From contig CAJFCV020000002.1 in NCBI GenBank assembly GCA_904066235.2, positions 9,610,001-9,674,000 of the forward strand: a stretch of DNA of 64,000 nt, given 5' to 3'. The translations under genes were made by a program, and so were the position numbers. The notes beneath the pieces are model-generated. The model worked only from the letters and a program-made list of their open reading frames with translations. It was not told the DNA's origin and searched no databases. Origin of the DNA: Bursaphelenchus xylophilus. Its lineage: Eukaryota; Nematoda; Chromadorea; Rhabditida; Aphelenchoididae. Each line of letters starts with the position of its first letter. Within the stretch, counting starts at the first letter, position 1. This document shows positions 1 to 12,581 of the stretch, in pieces.

Positions 1-393
1 GATTTATTGAGATTTCGATGGAATTTTGTGAGATTTTTGTAGTTTAGGTAGTCATGGATAATATCCGCGGGGTTTAGGCTAAAGTTCTTCAAATTTTTTT
101 GATTCAAGAGGGTTTGCTAAGCGTGTAGATTCTTTGAGAATGCTCTTAGCAAAAAATTGAGTTATTTTGTTATGAATTTTGTTGTCAAATTTATCTTAAC
201 CATGCCACATGATGGCTATGGATAATATTAGCTGTTTTTCGCCAAATTTGTTAAACTTTCTTGTGGAAATTAATATCTCCACCTCGCAGGTGGTTTAATA
301 GAGCTTCTCAAGTGCTTTTCACACCATTATCTTCCCTGCTTTTCAGTGATTTTACCTCATCTTCACCATCCCATTTCAGGTGTGGAGAAATTT
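1..393. other. Non-coding sequence upstream of COG4
   Basis: No exon could be supported here. Two copies of the dispersed ATATTATCCAT motif lie at about 51-66 and 215-229 (reverse orientation). Two acceptor-like TTTTCAG/TTTCAG sites end at about 346 and 379. The second is 14 nt before the first usable ATG of the COG4 frame, which fits a spliced-leader acceptor. The earlier one would add a short in-frame stretch if it were a cis-splice site. Confidence 0.5.
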
Positions 394-3300
394 ATGAAAT
401 CCTTCGATCAATCAGTTGCCCGAGTCTGCAGTCTCAACGAATGTATCAAAAGCGATGCGAAACAGCTCAATTCAAGTCTCCGCACAGTCTCGGCGCTGGC
501 CGATAACATCAGTAAAAAGGTTGCAGTGCTGGATCAAGCCAAAGGTCGTGTTGTGGAATGCCTGCAACTTGTAAACGACCTTCGAGATTTGCGAACATGC
601 GCTGAGGGAGTACAGAAAGCCATGGCAGAGAAGGATTACGATGAGGCGGCGCAAAACATCCATCGATTTTTGACATTGGATTCGGCTGTTTTTAGAGTCG
701 GTGATGTTGGAACAAAAGGTAATTTTTCGAATATTTTTTGATTTTTCGGAGTTTAGAACCTGGCCAATCACTGAAACACAGCTACGAGATTCTCCGATCC
801 GCTCAGTCCGAGCTCAAAGTTATTATCGAGCAGAAATTTGACGAGTCTTTGGCCGCGGCCGACGAGAAATCCATCCAAAAGTTTTTCAAATTGTTCCCAA
901 TGATAAATGATCATTCTACGGGCCTCAAAAAGTTCGGCCACTACCTTAATGGCAAGATTGCCAACTCAGGTGAAGAGTTCTACAAGGTTATGCAGGCCGG
1001 AGGAACCGACGACAAGAGGATTAATGTTCTCTATGCTGACACATTAACCTTGCTTTTGGAGCACATCGCCCGACTGATTGAGACCTACCAACCCATCATT
1101 GACAACTTTTATGGACCGGACAAGCTTCTAGACTTGATCGAAATCATCGAAGTGGAGGCGGATCGGCAGGCTATTAGGATTATCAACGCCTTCCTTCAGA
1201 AACGCCAGTTGGATGAGAAAATTCGGACTGTTGATGGGTATATGAGAGGTGGAGGGAGGAGTGCTGGTAAGAGATGGAGGTTTTGTTGAATTTTGGGGAA
1301 GATGGGAGGTAGAGATGGAAGGGACTTTATTTTAGACAAAAAGTATTATATTACAGGGTCTTACAAAAAACGTGAAGGAAAGTGGAAGGCTATAACGCAA
1401 AGACTTCGTATTTGAAATATGTATTTTTAAAAGACATAAGTTTTTGTCTACGAAATAACAAGCTTTTAAAGTGCAAACTGAGATCGCTACGACCTTCTGA
1501 AGTAGAGGCATCTCTACCCCGAAAACCAGGTTTTTTCGGTTGAAAATGATCGAGAAATTTCGGACTTTGTCGGTTGAAAATCAGCAGGAAATGTCGGATT
1601 TTTTGGAGGGTTTCGATATGGGTGATGTTGAAAAAGAAGAGGAAAGTGCCAACGCTTGTAATTTTTTCGACGTTTTCTTAAAGACTATATCAAGCAACCC
1701 CAAAAAATCTAACATTTCCTGGTGATTTTCAACCGACAAAGTCCGAAAATTCTCGATCATTTTAACCGAAAAAAGCTGGTTTTCGGGGTAGAGATGCCTC
1801 GACTTCAGAAGGTCGTAGCGACCTCAGTTTGCACTTTAAAAGCTTGTTATTTCGTAGACAAAAACTTATGTCTTTTAAAAATACATATTTCAAATACGAA
1901 GTCTCTGCGCCGCCCACGCAAATGCTTTTTTGGTCAAGTTTTTACCAATTCAAAAGTTTTGTTTTGAGCGAAAAAACTGCTGTTTTTGTCTCAAACTTTC
2001 TTAAATTTTATTTATTTATTTATTTTTTTATTTTCTCCAGAAAAAATTGAGCCTCGAGATTTGGACGTTCTTTTGGCCGAGATCACAATCATGCACACGC
2101 GAACCGAACTCTACTGGAGGTTTTTGAAACGTCGCCTCGGCGAAGCGCACCGCCCATTAAGCGAGTCCGGCGAGGACGGCCAATTAAGCCCCAAATTGGC
2201 CGCCGAACTGCGCGACTCAGTATTCGATCTGGACGAAATGACCGAAGAGCAGCGAAAAGAAACGGCCGAAAAGCAAAAGCAGCAAAGAAAAGAGCGAAAT
2301 CAGAAACTGGACACACTTTTGAATCGCTCTCAACTCAGCATGAGGATGCAGGAAATCTTGGGGAAATACGTCCTACTAGAGCAATATTACATGACGGAAT
2401 CGGTCAAAAAAGGCATCGAAATGGAGGATGTGGAGGAAGGAGCACTCACCAGCTCCCTATTGGACGATGTGTTCTTCATTGTACGCAAAAGCATCCGCCG
2501 AAGCATCACCTCCAGCTCGGTGGATTGCGTCTGCGCCATGATGAATAATGGATGCACGCTGCTGGAAACGGACTTCTTTTTGCATATTAATAAGGTTATC
2601 AAGGTGAGTGGGGAGTTTTGGGAGGGTTTGAGGGGGTTTTGAGGGAAGGAATGGATTTTTTTTTTTTTGGATTTGGGAAAAATGGGATTTTTTTTTATTT
2701 TTTGAAGAAAGTTTGTGTTTTGAGCCGGAAATAAGTTGTTGAATTTGAGCGAATTAAGTAAAAAAAGTCATTGAGAAACTTCGTATTTTAAAAATATTCT
2801 TGATATTTTTTGTTTGGACAGTTTTTTTTTTATTTTTTTTTGCCTTCGGATATTATCCATGAGAATTTTTAGTGATTTTTTGGAAAATAATCCTGAATAA
2901 GGGTTTGTTTTGTGACTGATTTTTGTTATAGACATTGTAGGAATTACTTATTTTTATTTAGACATAGATTTGATATGAAAATTTTAAGTTTTTGGATACC
3001 AAATTTTGAATTTTATATTATTTTAGGTATAAATTTTTTTTTAATTAATTTTTTGTTGTAATACTTTGTATTTTAAACTTTGATGATTCCAGAATGGATA
3101 TCCGAGTGTTGGATTTGCCGCCGAAGCCTATCAAACCGCCCAGACTGCCTATAATGTCCTACAACATGGAAAATCGGTAGCAGAAGCTGGCCCTGAATCC
3201 CAGCGAACTGCCTTCATCTTAGCGCTAAATAACATGGCTGAAGCTGTCAAATTTTTGGGGACGCTGAAACAGGGATTGAGAGATGAATTCGAACGACATA

Positions 3301-4826
3301 TGGGAACGTTGTCCACCAATGAAAAGAATAAATTGGAAAATTCGGTGGCTCAGCTGGATGACCTGGCCAAAAAATTTAGCCAAAGCACGAGCATTGGCAT
3401 CGGGAAGTTGGTGGATTCGGCGTTTAAGCCGAAATTGAAGAGCAAGTAAGTGAATTTGAAGGTTTTGGGTGTTGTAGTAGGGATGAATTGATATTTTTTG
3501 AATTTTTTGGGGGAAAAAGGCGTAGGGCGTGGATGAAGGTTTCCCAGAGAAGAGAATATGCCATAATAAATATGTCTACCATAAATTTTTGATATATTAC
3601 GCACAGTTGAACTTCTGAAAATTGATATAAAGGAGGTTGAAAAAGTTGTTTTTTATATCTTGAGTCAAGTGTTTTATGATCTTAAAATGTGTCCAAGGGA
3701 CATTTAGAGTGTTTGTTGTCGATTTAGAGCTTCTTTGAAACACTAATGTACGAAGATGCCACTTTTTTTACAATTTTGGATATTGCACTAGGCAAAAATT
3801 GATGATTTTTGAATAATTTTTGGGATATTTGAGTACATATTGGTTCCGAAGTTAGTTAATAGGATATTACAAATAATTACAGGCCTTGAGCATTTAGTTT
3901 ATGGTCGAAAAAAAAATTTTTTTTTACCAAAAATTTTTTTTTTACTTTTTGATAGCAAAATTTTTCAATTGATTAATTTTAATACTTTTTTTTAAAGTTA
4001 GATTAAATTTAATGTATTTCCAGCGCCGACGCATACCTCGGATTCAACCACGAACTCAGCGACGACGAATTTATGGACTTTGAAATCAACGATCCATTCA
4101 TGGCCAACTTTATATCCCAATTGGACAAATTGATTGCGCCATTTGAGAAATTGTTGACGGAAGAGAATTATAATGTAAGTTGGGGAGTTTAGGAGAAGTT
4201 TGAGGGGGCTTAAAGGAAAAATTTTTTCAAAAATTGAGATTTATCGATATTCTCCTTGATATTTTTAATGAAAATTGGGTGAAATAAGGTAAAATTTGAT
4301 TTTAAATTGATGGTTTTGGAATTTTAAAGAAGCTTTTGGATGGAAATTGTGGTCTAACGGCTTTGAGGAATTTGTTTAGCCTCTTTCTGGTCCAAATTTT
4401 TGATTATATTATACTTGGTAGTGCTGATAAAAAATTGAAATTTTGACGCCGAATTTGATACAAACCGACTATTTCTGGTATTTTCAGGAGCTGCTTGGCG
4501 CAGTAATGGCTGAAACGGCCCGCCGACTCGAAGCCGTCCTCCTCCAAATCGACCTCAACAGAAACGGCGCCCTCCAATTGGACCGAGAATTCAGGGCCCT
4601 AACCGAATATTTCACAAACATTGGTGGGTGGGCGATACGCTCAAAAGCTGTCAGATTGTCGCAAATTGTGGGGCTTTTGAATCTGGACACGGTGGACGAA
4701 GCTGTCGCTTATTTCCATGACTCGGTAGCACATCAAGGCCAAACTTTGACCTCAAGCGACCTCAAAAAGTTCCTCAAATTGAGAACCGACCTCCCCACGG
4801 ACAAAATAAATCAAATCAAAGTGTAA
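394..4826 (+). CDS. cogc-4: Conserved oligomeric Golgi complex subunit 4 (COG4)
   Basis: COG4 is a lobe-A subunit of the COG tethering complex, which captures vesicles recycling within the Golgi and binds SNAREs. Exons 394-718, 757-1266, 2041-2603, 3093-3445, 4024-4174 and 4488-4826 join in frame to 746 aa. Recognition comes from the family's conserved order: SDAKQL near the N-terminus, the ADTLTLL-EHIARLIETYQPI block, DRQA, then EKIEPRDLD and ELYWRFLKRR, and a C-terminal segment with a VRLSQIV-LLNLD pattern. The first intron is only 38 nt. The ATG at 394 follows a TTTCAG by 14 nt, so trans-splicing there is plausible; the protein would then lack about 50 N-terminal residues present in other animals, and an unseen upstream exon remains possible. 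Intron 2 carries a 0.5-kb foldback element. Confidence 0.93.
1396..1912. mobile_element. Foldback element in COG4 intron 2
   Basis: Two arms of roughly 200 bp are near-perfect reverse complements (about 1396-1603 and 1717-1912), around a loop of about 110 bp. Landmarks are GACTTCGTATTTGAAATA on the left and its complement ending near 1902, and the paired stretches around AGAGGCATCTCTACCCCGAA. There is no coding content; it reads as a MITE. No other copy is in this window. Confidence 0.75.
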
Positions 4827-5449
4827 TGGAGGGCCTTGGAGGTGATTGCACACCAGATGAAGCGAAACGGTTATATTGTTCATGTGATGCCTACTATAAT
4901 ATAATAATGTAATTTATTAGCGAAGATGGATGATATTGCTGAAGTTTTGCGGACAGCTTTGTACAAACGAGCATTTGGGAGAAGGGCTTGTATCGGAAAT
5001 ACAATTTCAGATCAGGAAAGACAACAAACTTGGAATGGATATTAAGTTAGGTGGAGGAGATGGAAAAATTTAAATTTTTAGGGATTTGAAGGAAATTCGG
5101 AGGGTTATAGGGATAGTGAAGATTTCTGAGAGTGTGAAGAGGGTATTGGAAGAAAAATTGGGGTTGGGAAGGGTGGATTTTGGGGGTTTTTAAGAATTTT
5201 TTATGAAAATTGATGGTTTTTGGCTAAAACAAGGTGAAAAATTGAAATGAAAGGGATTTTTGAGAGCAAAATGGGTTGTAAATGAGACAAGATGTCTGTA
5301 AATTAATTGGCAAATCAAAATAGAGTAGGTTTTTATATTGCACTTGACATTAAAAAAAATTTTTTGGCACTTTTCGACCAAAAAATTTCGAAATTTTTTT
5401 TTCTAGAAAATTTTTTTTTCTGGATGCTTATTTTTCTAATTTTACCCTT
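4827..5449. other. COG4-P450 intergenic region
   Basis: This is the 3' flank of both convergent genes. It contains motif copies at about 4891-4905 (-) and 5333-5347 (+). A 39-codon open frame (4926-5045) is visible but has no other support. Nothing else is recognisable. Confidence 0.4.
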
Positions 5450-8400
5450 TCAATACTCCCTCCGCCTAACTTTACATCGAAATTTGGGCGGAGAAACCGT
5501 CAATCCCAAAACCCGCCTGTTCGAAATTTCCCCATCGCAACTTTCGAACGAAAAATTGCGCAGCAAATTTGCGAAAATCAAAAATAATTCCATCCGAGCC
5601 AAACTCTCCCCCAAACATTGGCGCTTCCCAATCGAAAACGGCATAAAGGCCTCGAAACGGCGCAGATTTTGGTTCTCGTCCAAGAAACGGTCCGGCCGAA
5701 ACTCCTCGGGCTCCGGGAAATGGTCGGGGTCGTTGAGGAGAATCGAGACCTGCGGGAGGACCATGGAGCCTTTTTTGAAACGATACCCGTCGATTTCGAT
5801 GTCTTGGGTAACGGTCCGAAGCAGGTTTATTGGGAGGATATTGGCGAGACGTTGGATCTCCTGAAAAGATTTTTTGTTTTTTTTTTTTTTGAGAAAATAG
5901 GAAAAGATTTTTATGTATCAATGTTATCAAATTTAGCAGAGGCTTCTAGCCTAAATTTTGGCCAAGCTTCGTCATAATCTGGTCAATTCTCAGTTAGGGA
6001 AACACTTGACCCAATTGACCGGGGAAGCACCCCAAGTGCGACGCTCAGATTTTGATGAAACTTGCCACAAATTTAGAATATTTTTTCTAAAGTATATACG
6101 AGACTCCTAGCTCGCGCTTTGTAGGAACAACCGAGATTTTTGGATCGAAAGTCGGCCAAAATTTGACAATTTTTGCCGAAATTCGGCACGAAATGTTTCA
6201 TACCTATTTCTACAGTAAAGGGTAATGTTTCCACAAAAAATCAATTTTTTCAGCGCGAAACTAGCGAAATTATGGCCAAAAAGTGTTTTTCTCTCTGACC
6301 GCTCTCCACGTTTAGTGTACTCTCTCGCTGGCCAAAATCGCTCAATATCTCGGCGGCGCCTGCAAAGCGCGAGCTAAAACTTTCAGGATATTGAGCGATT
6401 TTGCCGCCGAGAGAGCATGTTAACCGCGGAGAGTGGTCAGAGAGAACAACACTTTTTTGGCCATAAATTCGCTAGTTTCGCGCTGAAAAAATTGATTTTT
6501 TGTGGAAACATAACCCCTTTACTGCAGAAATAGGTATGAAACATTTCGTGCCGAAGTTCGGCAAAAATTGTCAAATTTTCGCCGACTTTTGATAAAAAAT
6601 CTCGGTTGTTTCTGCAAAGCGCGATCTAGAATTTTCGCATATATTTTAGAAAAAATTATTCTAAAATTGTGCTAAGTTTCATCAAAATCTGAGCGTCGCA
6701 CTTGAGGTACTTTCCGGTTAGGGAGAGACTTGACCCAATTGAGTCAAGTGTTCACCTCGGAAACCAAATTCCGCCAAACAAGTCTCGACACCATTTACAT
6801 AGGTTTGCATAAATTGGCTGGCCTTATTTTATATCCGTTAGTCAACTTTTAAAATATTTTTTTGACTTACATTAATCGTTGCCTGCAAATAGCTCAACCG
6901 ATTCCGATGCTCCATTCCCACTCGATTCGGCACACAGTCCAACTCCTCATGGACTTTTTTCTGAATCTCCGGATGATTAATCAACAAGACAAGACCCCAT
7001 TTGGCGGTGGTTACAGTAGTCTCACTGCCAGCGAAAAATAAATCCAACAGCAGCATTTTCAGTTGAACGTCGCTGAAAAATCCCATTTCACCCGACAATT
7101 TGCGTTGATGCATCTCTTTCATATAGACGTAGGTGAAGTCCGAGTCCAGATAATCGATTTCTTGAGCACTATCGGTTTCCGTAGCATAGGATTTTTGACG
7201 ATTTTCGCGATTTTCATCGTTTTGGATGAATTCAAAGTCTTCCTCGGAATTTTCGCTCTCCGATATGCGATATGCCCGCAGGGGAGCAGTGGAAATGTCT
7301 TTGGCAGAGCCGGTATTACTCCTTGTTACAGGGTGACAACTTTTTTTCTCATTTTGTTCGGCTAAATGCTGGTCAAACGCGACTCGATGCTCATTAATTT
7401 GGGCGTCCAAAAAATGCCAAAAAGTATCGCGAACGGCCGTTAGTTTCTTCCACGAGCTATTCAGCACCGGGATTTTGACCGTGAATGGCAGTGTGAGGTA
7501 AAGCCCGTTGATGGGCTTGGTCACAAGTTGGGATTGTTGATCCAAGACGTGCTGCATCTCGAGGAAGTCTTTGTCGGTCTGAAAACAAAGTTTTATGCAT
7601 TTAGTTGGCTGAAAAAAAGGTTAAAAAAGAGATGATTATTGTTGGAGTTGAAGAAGCATAGGTTACAGGTACTTTAGCGAAGGAGGAAGAGACTTGACTC
7701 AATTGAGTCAAGTGTTGCACTGGCCGGAAAATGTCGTCAGATCTTGGTGAAACTTGACATAAATATTGAATGGGGTTTTCGAAGACACATTAGAGGTTTT
7801 TTAAACCTCTAATGTTTAGAGGTTTAAAAAATGCGATTTTCAAAAAATCAAATGCGATTTTCAAAAATCAGTGAAGACAGTAAAATGTTTAGGCCCAAAA
7901 ATTAAGGAAAAGTGTCATTTTTCAAAACTTTCGGTCAAAAAATCTTGGTAGTTTCTGCAAAACGCGAACTAAAAATCATGTAAATGCCGTCAAAAATTCT
8001 ATTCTTGATTTAGGCCAAGTTTCTTCAAAATCTGAAGCCAATTCCCACTGAGAGAAACAGTTGACTCAAATGAGTCAAGTCTCTTCCTCATTCTAAAAAA
8101 TAGACTTTTCCGATAAATTTTTTCGGCATAACCTAGTGCGCCAAAATATTGATTTTTTTGCATTAACCTACCTGCTCAAACGTCCTGCTGAACAAAATAT
8201 CATTGATGATATTTCCAACACAAACACCCAACAATTTGTCCGGCTCGATGATCCCGTCATTCTTCTCGATAGCCAAATCCAAATTGTCCAAAAAGCGGTC
8301 AATTTCTCGCATCACTTTATTCTCCATAAAGGAGCGACCAACGCCGAAGTCGCGCAAAACGTGGAGAGAAAATCTCCGCTGCTCTCGCCACTTCTCACCG

Positions 8401-9883
8401 TCCGTCTGGACCACGCCGTTGAACCCGTCTGGAAAAGTTTTTTTTGGAGTTCTTATGGTCCTTATAGTTATTTTTTATAGCCTTTTTAGTCCTTTGTATA
8501 GCTCGTATTTTACAAACCCAACTCTTACCAAGCATGTGGTCTGTGATGAAATTCCTCCAGCGTCCGCTGAACATGTCGCCATGCTTTATAAAGTACTTTT
8601 TGAGCAATGGCACATCAGCCACCATAACCATGGGAATGGGACCAATCCAAAATGTAAAGATACCGCCAAACTTTTGCTTCCATTTCAAAAATAATTTATC
8701 AATATCCGGATTGAGGAGGACCTGAAAAAAGATTTTTATGTTGGGGAAGAGAAGTTGAGAGAAAGCCGACCGTATTTTAAAATTTTTGACGAAGGAAACA
8801 CCATAGCCACTTGGCTACAGCGGGGGTCCTGTTCCAGTGGCAAAACACGTACCATTTTGCATCCGGGAAGTATCAAAAATGTGGCAAAATGCTTCCCTCT
8901 CTCTCTCTTTTCTTGTGAGGGAAAGGGCGCGCCCTTCAAAACGAAGTTTTTTCACTTGGAGAGGGAAGCATTTTGCCACATTTTTGATGCTTCCCGGCTG
9001 CAAAATGGTACGTTTTTTGCCACTGGATCATGTCCGTCACTGTACGTAGACCGCACAAAAACACGTCAAGAGTTCTTGGCATCTCGATTTTTCGGGTCGA
9101 CGGACAGTTCAGGTTAATATAAAATCGATCGATACGAAGCGTGTGACTGGTGATGACCCAAAAAAAGACCGTAGGAGGTGCCTACAGGGCCTGGAAAAGC
9201 CGCTGAATGCTTGGCTGACGGTCCGCGAAGGCTCGGCGGAGACTTGGCGAAGACCTTCAATATGACTATTTCTTCTAATTTTACATAGCTATTGCTAACC
9301 TTATTTGTTTTGACCCTGATTTGTTCTAAATAGAAACAACAAAAACATGCAAAAAAAACGAAGATCCGTAAGTTTTATCTGAATATTAGTGCATTAGTAC
9401 ATGTAAAATACCTCAAAATATGTGATAAACTATTCGTTCACCTGATGAATCTTGTCATTTCTTTTAACTAGCCTAGAATCTTATCATTTCTTCTAGCCAC
9501 TATAATTCATTAAACAAAAATTTGAGGTTAACCAAAGTACCGTCGGCCCAAACTGTCGCTGATCCGAAAAGTCGTAACGTCAGCTTTTTGGCCCACTTTG
9601 TAGACGGCTTTATTTGCACTTTGATTATGCTAAAAATAAAAAAATTAACAAACCTCCAACATATTGCCTGCAACCAGCCATGGAACCGGGCCTGGTGGTA
9701 ATTTCCGACGCTTCCAGTAAAGCTCATGAAAAACGTATATGATTAACAACGTGGATAACAGAAATGGCACCTGAAATTATTCCGCTGTCATTCTAGAACC
9801 GCTGTTTAATAATCAGAGAGTAGTTTCTAATCCAAAACATTACTCACCGAGACATGTTCACCAACCCAATCCAACAGCATCAT
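5450..9883 (-). CDS. Cytochrome P450 (microsomal, CYP2-like clan)
   Basis: This is a heme-thiolate monooxygenase of the ER membrane. Exons on the minus strand are 9848-9883, 9654-9770, 8529-8721, 8172-8428, 6871-7578 and 5450-5860, joining in frame to 573 aa. In order one sees a hydrophobic N-terminal anchor, the proline hinge LPPGPVP, the C-helix WREQRRFSL, the I-helix oxygen-binding AGSETT, the K-helix EIQR (ExxR), the PDRF meander and the heme loop FSIGKRQCLG with the Cys ligand. The start at 9883 is chosen because it gives a normal short anchor; the frame stays open further upstream across a probable acceptor at about 9941. The protein is longer than the usual ~500 aa because of an acidic Asp/Glu/Asn-rich insert before the I-helix. 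Introns hold three foldback elements. The substrate cannot be told from sequence. Confidence 0.95.
6020..6717. mobile_element. Family A foldback, fully palindromic copy in P450 intron
   Basis: This copy starts with the family A end (GGGGAAGCACCCCAAGTGCG) and ends with its reverse complement. Both halves, about 345 bp each, carry the same family A half in opposite orientation, so the whole unit can fold into one long hairpin. It is flanked on both sides by copies of an ACTTGACCCAATTGA sequence, which suggests insertion into, or origin inside, another inverted-repeat element. Confidence 0.8.
7672..8095. mobile_element. Family D foldback in P450 intron
   Basis: Each end carries a short palindrome built on CTTGACTCAATTGAGTCAAG (about 7690 and 8052), with the surrounding GAGGAAGAGACTTG inverted at the other end. 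A 13-bp perfect palindrome, CATTAGAGGTTTTTTAAACC and onward, sits inside at about 7788-7816. Related palindromes flank the A copy at 6020-6717 and recur at about 57967-57990. Confidence 0.55.
8818..9042. mobile_element. Tc1/mariner-like MITE (family G), P450 intron
   Basis: Ends CAGCGGGGGTCC / GTCACTG are flanked by TA on both sides. The arms are inverted around the TCCAGTGGCAAAA and AAAATGTGGCAAAATGC blocks. A second copy with a cleaner end (CAGTGGGGGACC) is at 11022-11268. Assignment to Tc1/mariner rests only on TA flanks and the CAGTG end. Confidence 0.7.
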
Positions 9884-10253
9884 TAGGCCTTTGTTCGTAC
9901 AGCTTACGACATAGTATTTACAACAACAACAAAAGCGTCTGAAAGTAAATGTTTTGTGAAGGGGAAAGAAGATGATCCGGAGGTATTTATAGATCACCGG
10001 AGGGAATGAATGACGTAAAGCCGCGGAGAAAAGCGAAAGTGTCTGGTCAGCCATGACTCATTATCCTCATTACCTGGGATTCTTCGACAATGACTGGATA
10101 TGGTCGAAACAAAGTGAAAACAAAACAAAAAGAAGAGTAAGTTCAAGAGAACAAACATTACATTACTCGCTAATGGTGAGTTCTTTCATCGAAAGTAAGA
10201 TTTAATTGCGTAGTATGACCTACTTGTTGCAAAAGTTTTTTGGCGCTGAATAT

Positions 10254-10256
10254 CAT

Positions 10257-10303
<47 letters not shown>

Positions 10304-10304
10304 T
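10254..10304. repeat. (TTTA)n microsatellite
   Basis: About 12 perfect tandem copies of the tetranucleotide TTTA. Confidence 0.95.
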
Positions 10305-10796
10305 ATTTATTATTGAACGTAACTTCAATTGATTTAAAATCATGTATCAAAGTCGGTCGTGTTTCAGCGTTGATTATAAATTCAGTTTTGCTTAAAATTT
10401 GTTAAAAATGACATGGCTGGAAAGATCTCTATATGTTCTCTGAGCACTGCAAATTTCATGGGTTAATCTTATACCATGCGCTCTCTAGGACCGAGTATAT
10501 TTCGAGCACCAAAAAAATCGAAAAAATTGGTGTTCGGTTCATTTCGGCGGGCCCAACCATTTTGCAGGCAGCTAGGAAAAACACAAAAATTCTGCAGGAA
10601 TGTATGGAAATCATCCAACATTAGCTTACGGCAGGAAATTATGACGATGGATTTGGCAGTTAGATGTTGCGAATTAAGTTTCCGGGTGTATAAGTGGCTT
10701 GAATAATTACTATAAAGTTAACCAGGCATTTTTAAACGGTCAGAAACTATTCTATGAAAAAAAACTTCCATAACTTTGAGTGGAGGAATTCAATAG

Positions 10797-10962
10797 TAGT
10801 CTGTCGGGAAAATAACGGCGGGTCGTCGTAGCGAAATGTCTCGCCTCGTCGAAAAAACGGCGCGGTCGCGCACCAAATCCCCAGCCGTGACTTGCAGTCG
10901 CAAAGCCATGATGGGCGATTCCAAGGCCCAACAACCCGCCGTTATTTTCCCGACAGACTGAT
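10797..10962. mobile_element. Family C MITE
   Basis: Ends AGTCTGTCGGGAAAATAACG and its inverted copy CGTTATTTTCCCGACAGACT enclose a GC-rich loop of about 120 bp. This is the clearest copy of a family with at least seven others in the window. Confidence 0.75.
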
Positions 10963-11021
10963 AGATTCGTGTACTTATCTGTACTAGGGAGTTGTTAATC
11001 AATTACAAGTCTATCATACTA

Positions 11022-11268
11022 CAGTGGGGGACCTGATCCAGTGGCAAAAAACGTATCATTTTGCATCCAGGAAGCATCTGGGAATGTGGCAAAATACCTC
11101 CCTCTACAAATGAAAAAACTCAGATTTCAAAAGCACGCCCGGTCTTTTTATGAGGGCCCTTCAGAATAAAGTTTTTTCACTTGGAATGGGAGGCATTTTG
11201 CCGCATTTTTGATACTTCCCGGATGCAAAATGGTACGCTTTTTTGCCACTGGATCAAGTCCCCCACTG
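11022..11268. mobile_element. Tc1/mariner-like MITE (family G)
   Basis: A 247-bp palindrome-like unit with ends CAGTGGGGGACCTGATCC / GTCCCCCACTG and TA on both flanks. It is the same family as 8818-9042, including the TCCAGTGGCAAAA block at both ends. Confidence 0.8.
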
Positions 11269-12082
11269 TACGCAGATTAGGGTCGAAAAATCGCAGTTCT
11301 AATCGGAAAATGTCGGTTTTTCGCAAGAGTCGCGACGCATTCATTTCAAAAAAGGTGCAAAACGCTGTGCCAGAGAAGTCTTTCTAAATATATACTAGAA
11401 AATCGCTTTTTCCACACAAAATTTGTAAAGATTTCACAAAAAAACCGCCTTCCTTTCGTAACGCCCTCCGCATTTCGCGTACTCTCTCGTCTGCAAAGAC
11501 CGTTGAATTTCTCGGCTTTCCTTGCTGATCGAGAGCTAAAAAGTTCAGTAATTCATACATGTAGCAGCCACAACACAGCCCCAAACTTTCAAAAGAATAA
11601 GAACGTTGCATCTGATTCTTTTTTAACAAACCAAGGAGATCAAAAACGTCTTCCTGTCGTGCAAGATAACGAGTCGATAAATTCTTTCGCCAATCAAAAA
11701 ACTCGAAAATCCCTCTTTCCCATTTTTACTCCCTTCAAAAGTGCCACAACTCTGTTTTTTACTCGCCTCTTCCTCCTCCAACAAAACCTCTTATTCGGAA
11801 GCACTTGAGAGCGATTGGACCGTCTACAAGACAGAACAAACACGGATGTGGAAACCCCCCTCGGATTTCGTCATGTTTGAAAATCATTTTACCAGTTGAT
11901 TTAGTTCATAACCCGCGCTGGGAATTCCGGATCCGTGTGAGATCTCCTTTTCTGTGATGATAGCAAAAGATGTCGAGAATCTTTTTTTGGCGTATTTACG
12001 GACCGAGTGGAAAGTACACGTAGAAATGCGGGTGGCAGGAATTAAAGGGGTTTTTTTGAATTGGGTTGCAAAAATGATGACA
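11269..12082. other. Spacer with decayed repeat
   Basis: A degraded family A remnant is visible around 11450-11530 (CTCTCGTCTGCAAAGACCG style block). No gene was recognised. Confidence 0.35.
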
Positions 12083-12241
12083 TATCAGTCTGGAGGGGAA
12101 ATAATGAGCACTCTGTCGCATCGAAAATGGCAGCGCCGCCGAGAAAATGAATTGTGTCGCGACAAAATCAAATTGCTTTTCACCTCAGCGACGCGATTGG
12201 CGCAGCGACATTGCGCTTATTATTTTCCCGACAGACTAATA
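12083..12241. mobile_element. Family C MITE
   Basis: Ends ATCAGTCTGGAGGGGAAATA / TTATTTTCCCGACAGACTAAT with an internal GAGCACTCTGTCGCATCG block inverted at the other end. Confidence 0.7.
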
Positions 12242-12313
12242 GCAAAAATGTAAGGTATTGATTTTCTTTACTATGGAACCGTTATAATGTCATCAAATTT
12301 TAAGCAGGCCATA

Positions 12314-12507
12314 CTAGTCCTTCCGGAAAGTCGCCGGACGGAAATCGGCGACATGCACTCTGCGAAATCGAAAGTTCACTTTGCACTGTGCAATTTTTGG
12401 CTTTTTGCACTGTGCAATAAGCTTTTTCGAGCTGTCGCACGCACCCTGAGTTTTTTCTCACAGTGCATGTCGCCGATTTCCGTCCGGCGACTTTCCGGAA
12501 GGACTAG
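12314..12507. mobile_element. 194-bp MITE with near-perfect 47-bp inverted ends (family J)
   Basis: The left end starts CTAGTCCTTCCGGAAAGTCG and is mirrored at the right end almost without mismatch for about 47 bp. TA lies on both flanks. The loop holds two CACTGTGCAA motifs like those clustered at 37848-38253. Few mismatches between arms suggest recent activity. Confidence 0.85.
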
Positions 12508-12581
12508 TATCAATAGACCGCAAACATATCCCTGAAAATTTTAGCTCTTGCTTTGCACCAGCAGCCAAGATATTCATTTTA

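Larger units (their letters stand above)
9884..11021. other. P450 upstream region and spacer
   Basis: The first part should hold the P450 promoter and 5' end, with a TTTCAG acceptor (minus strand) near 9941. No coding sequence could be supported to the right. It contains a (TTTA)n microsatellite and one family C element, listed separately. Confidence 0.4.
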
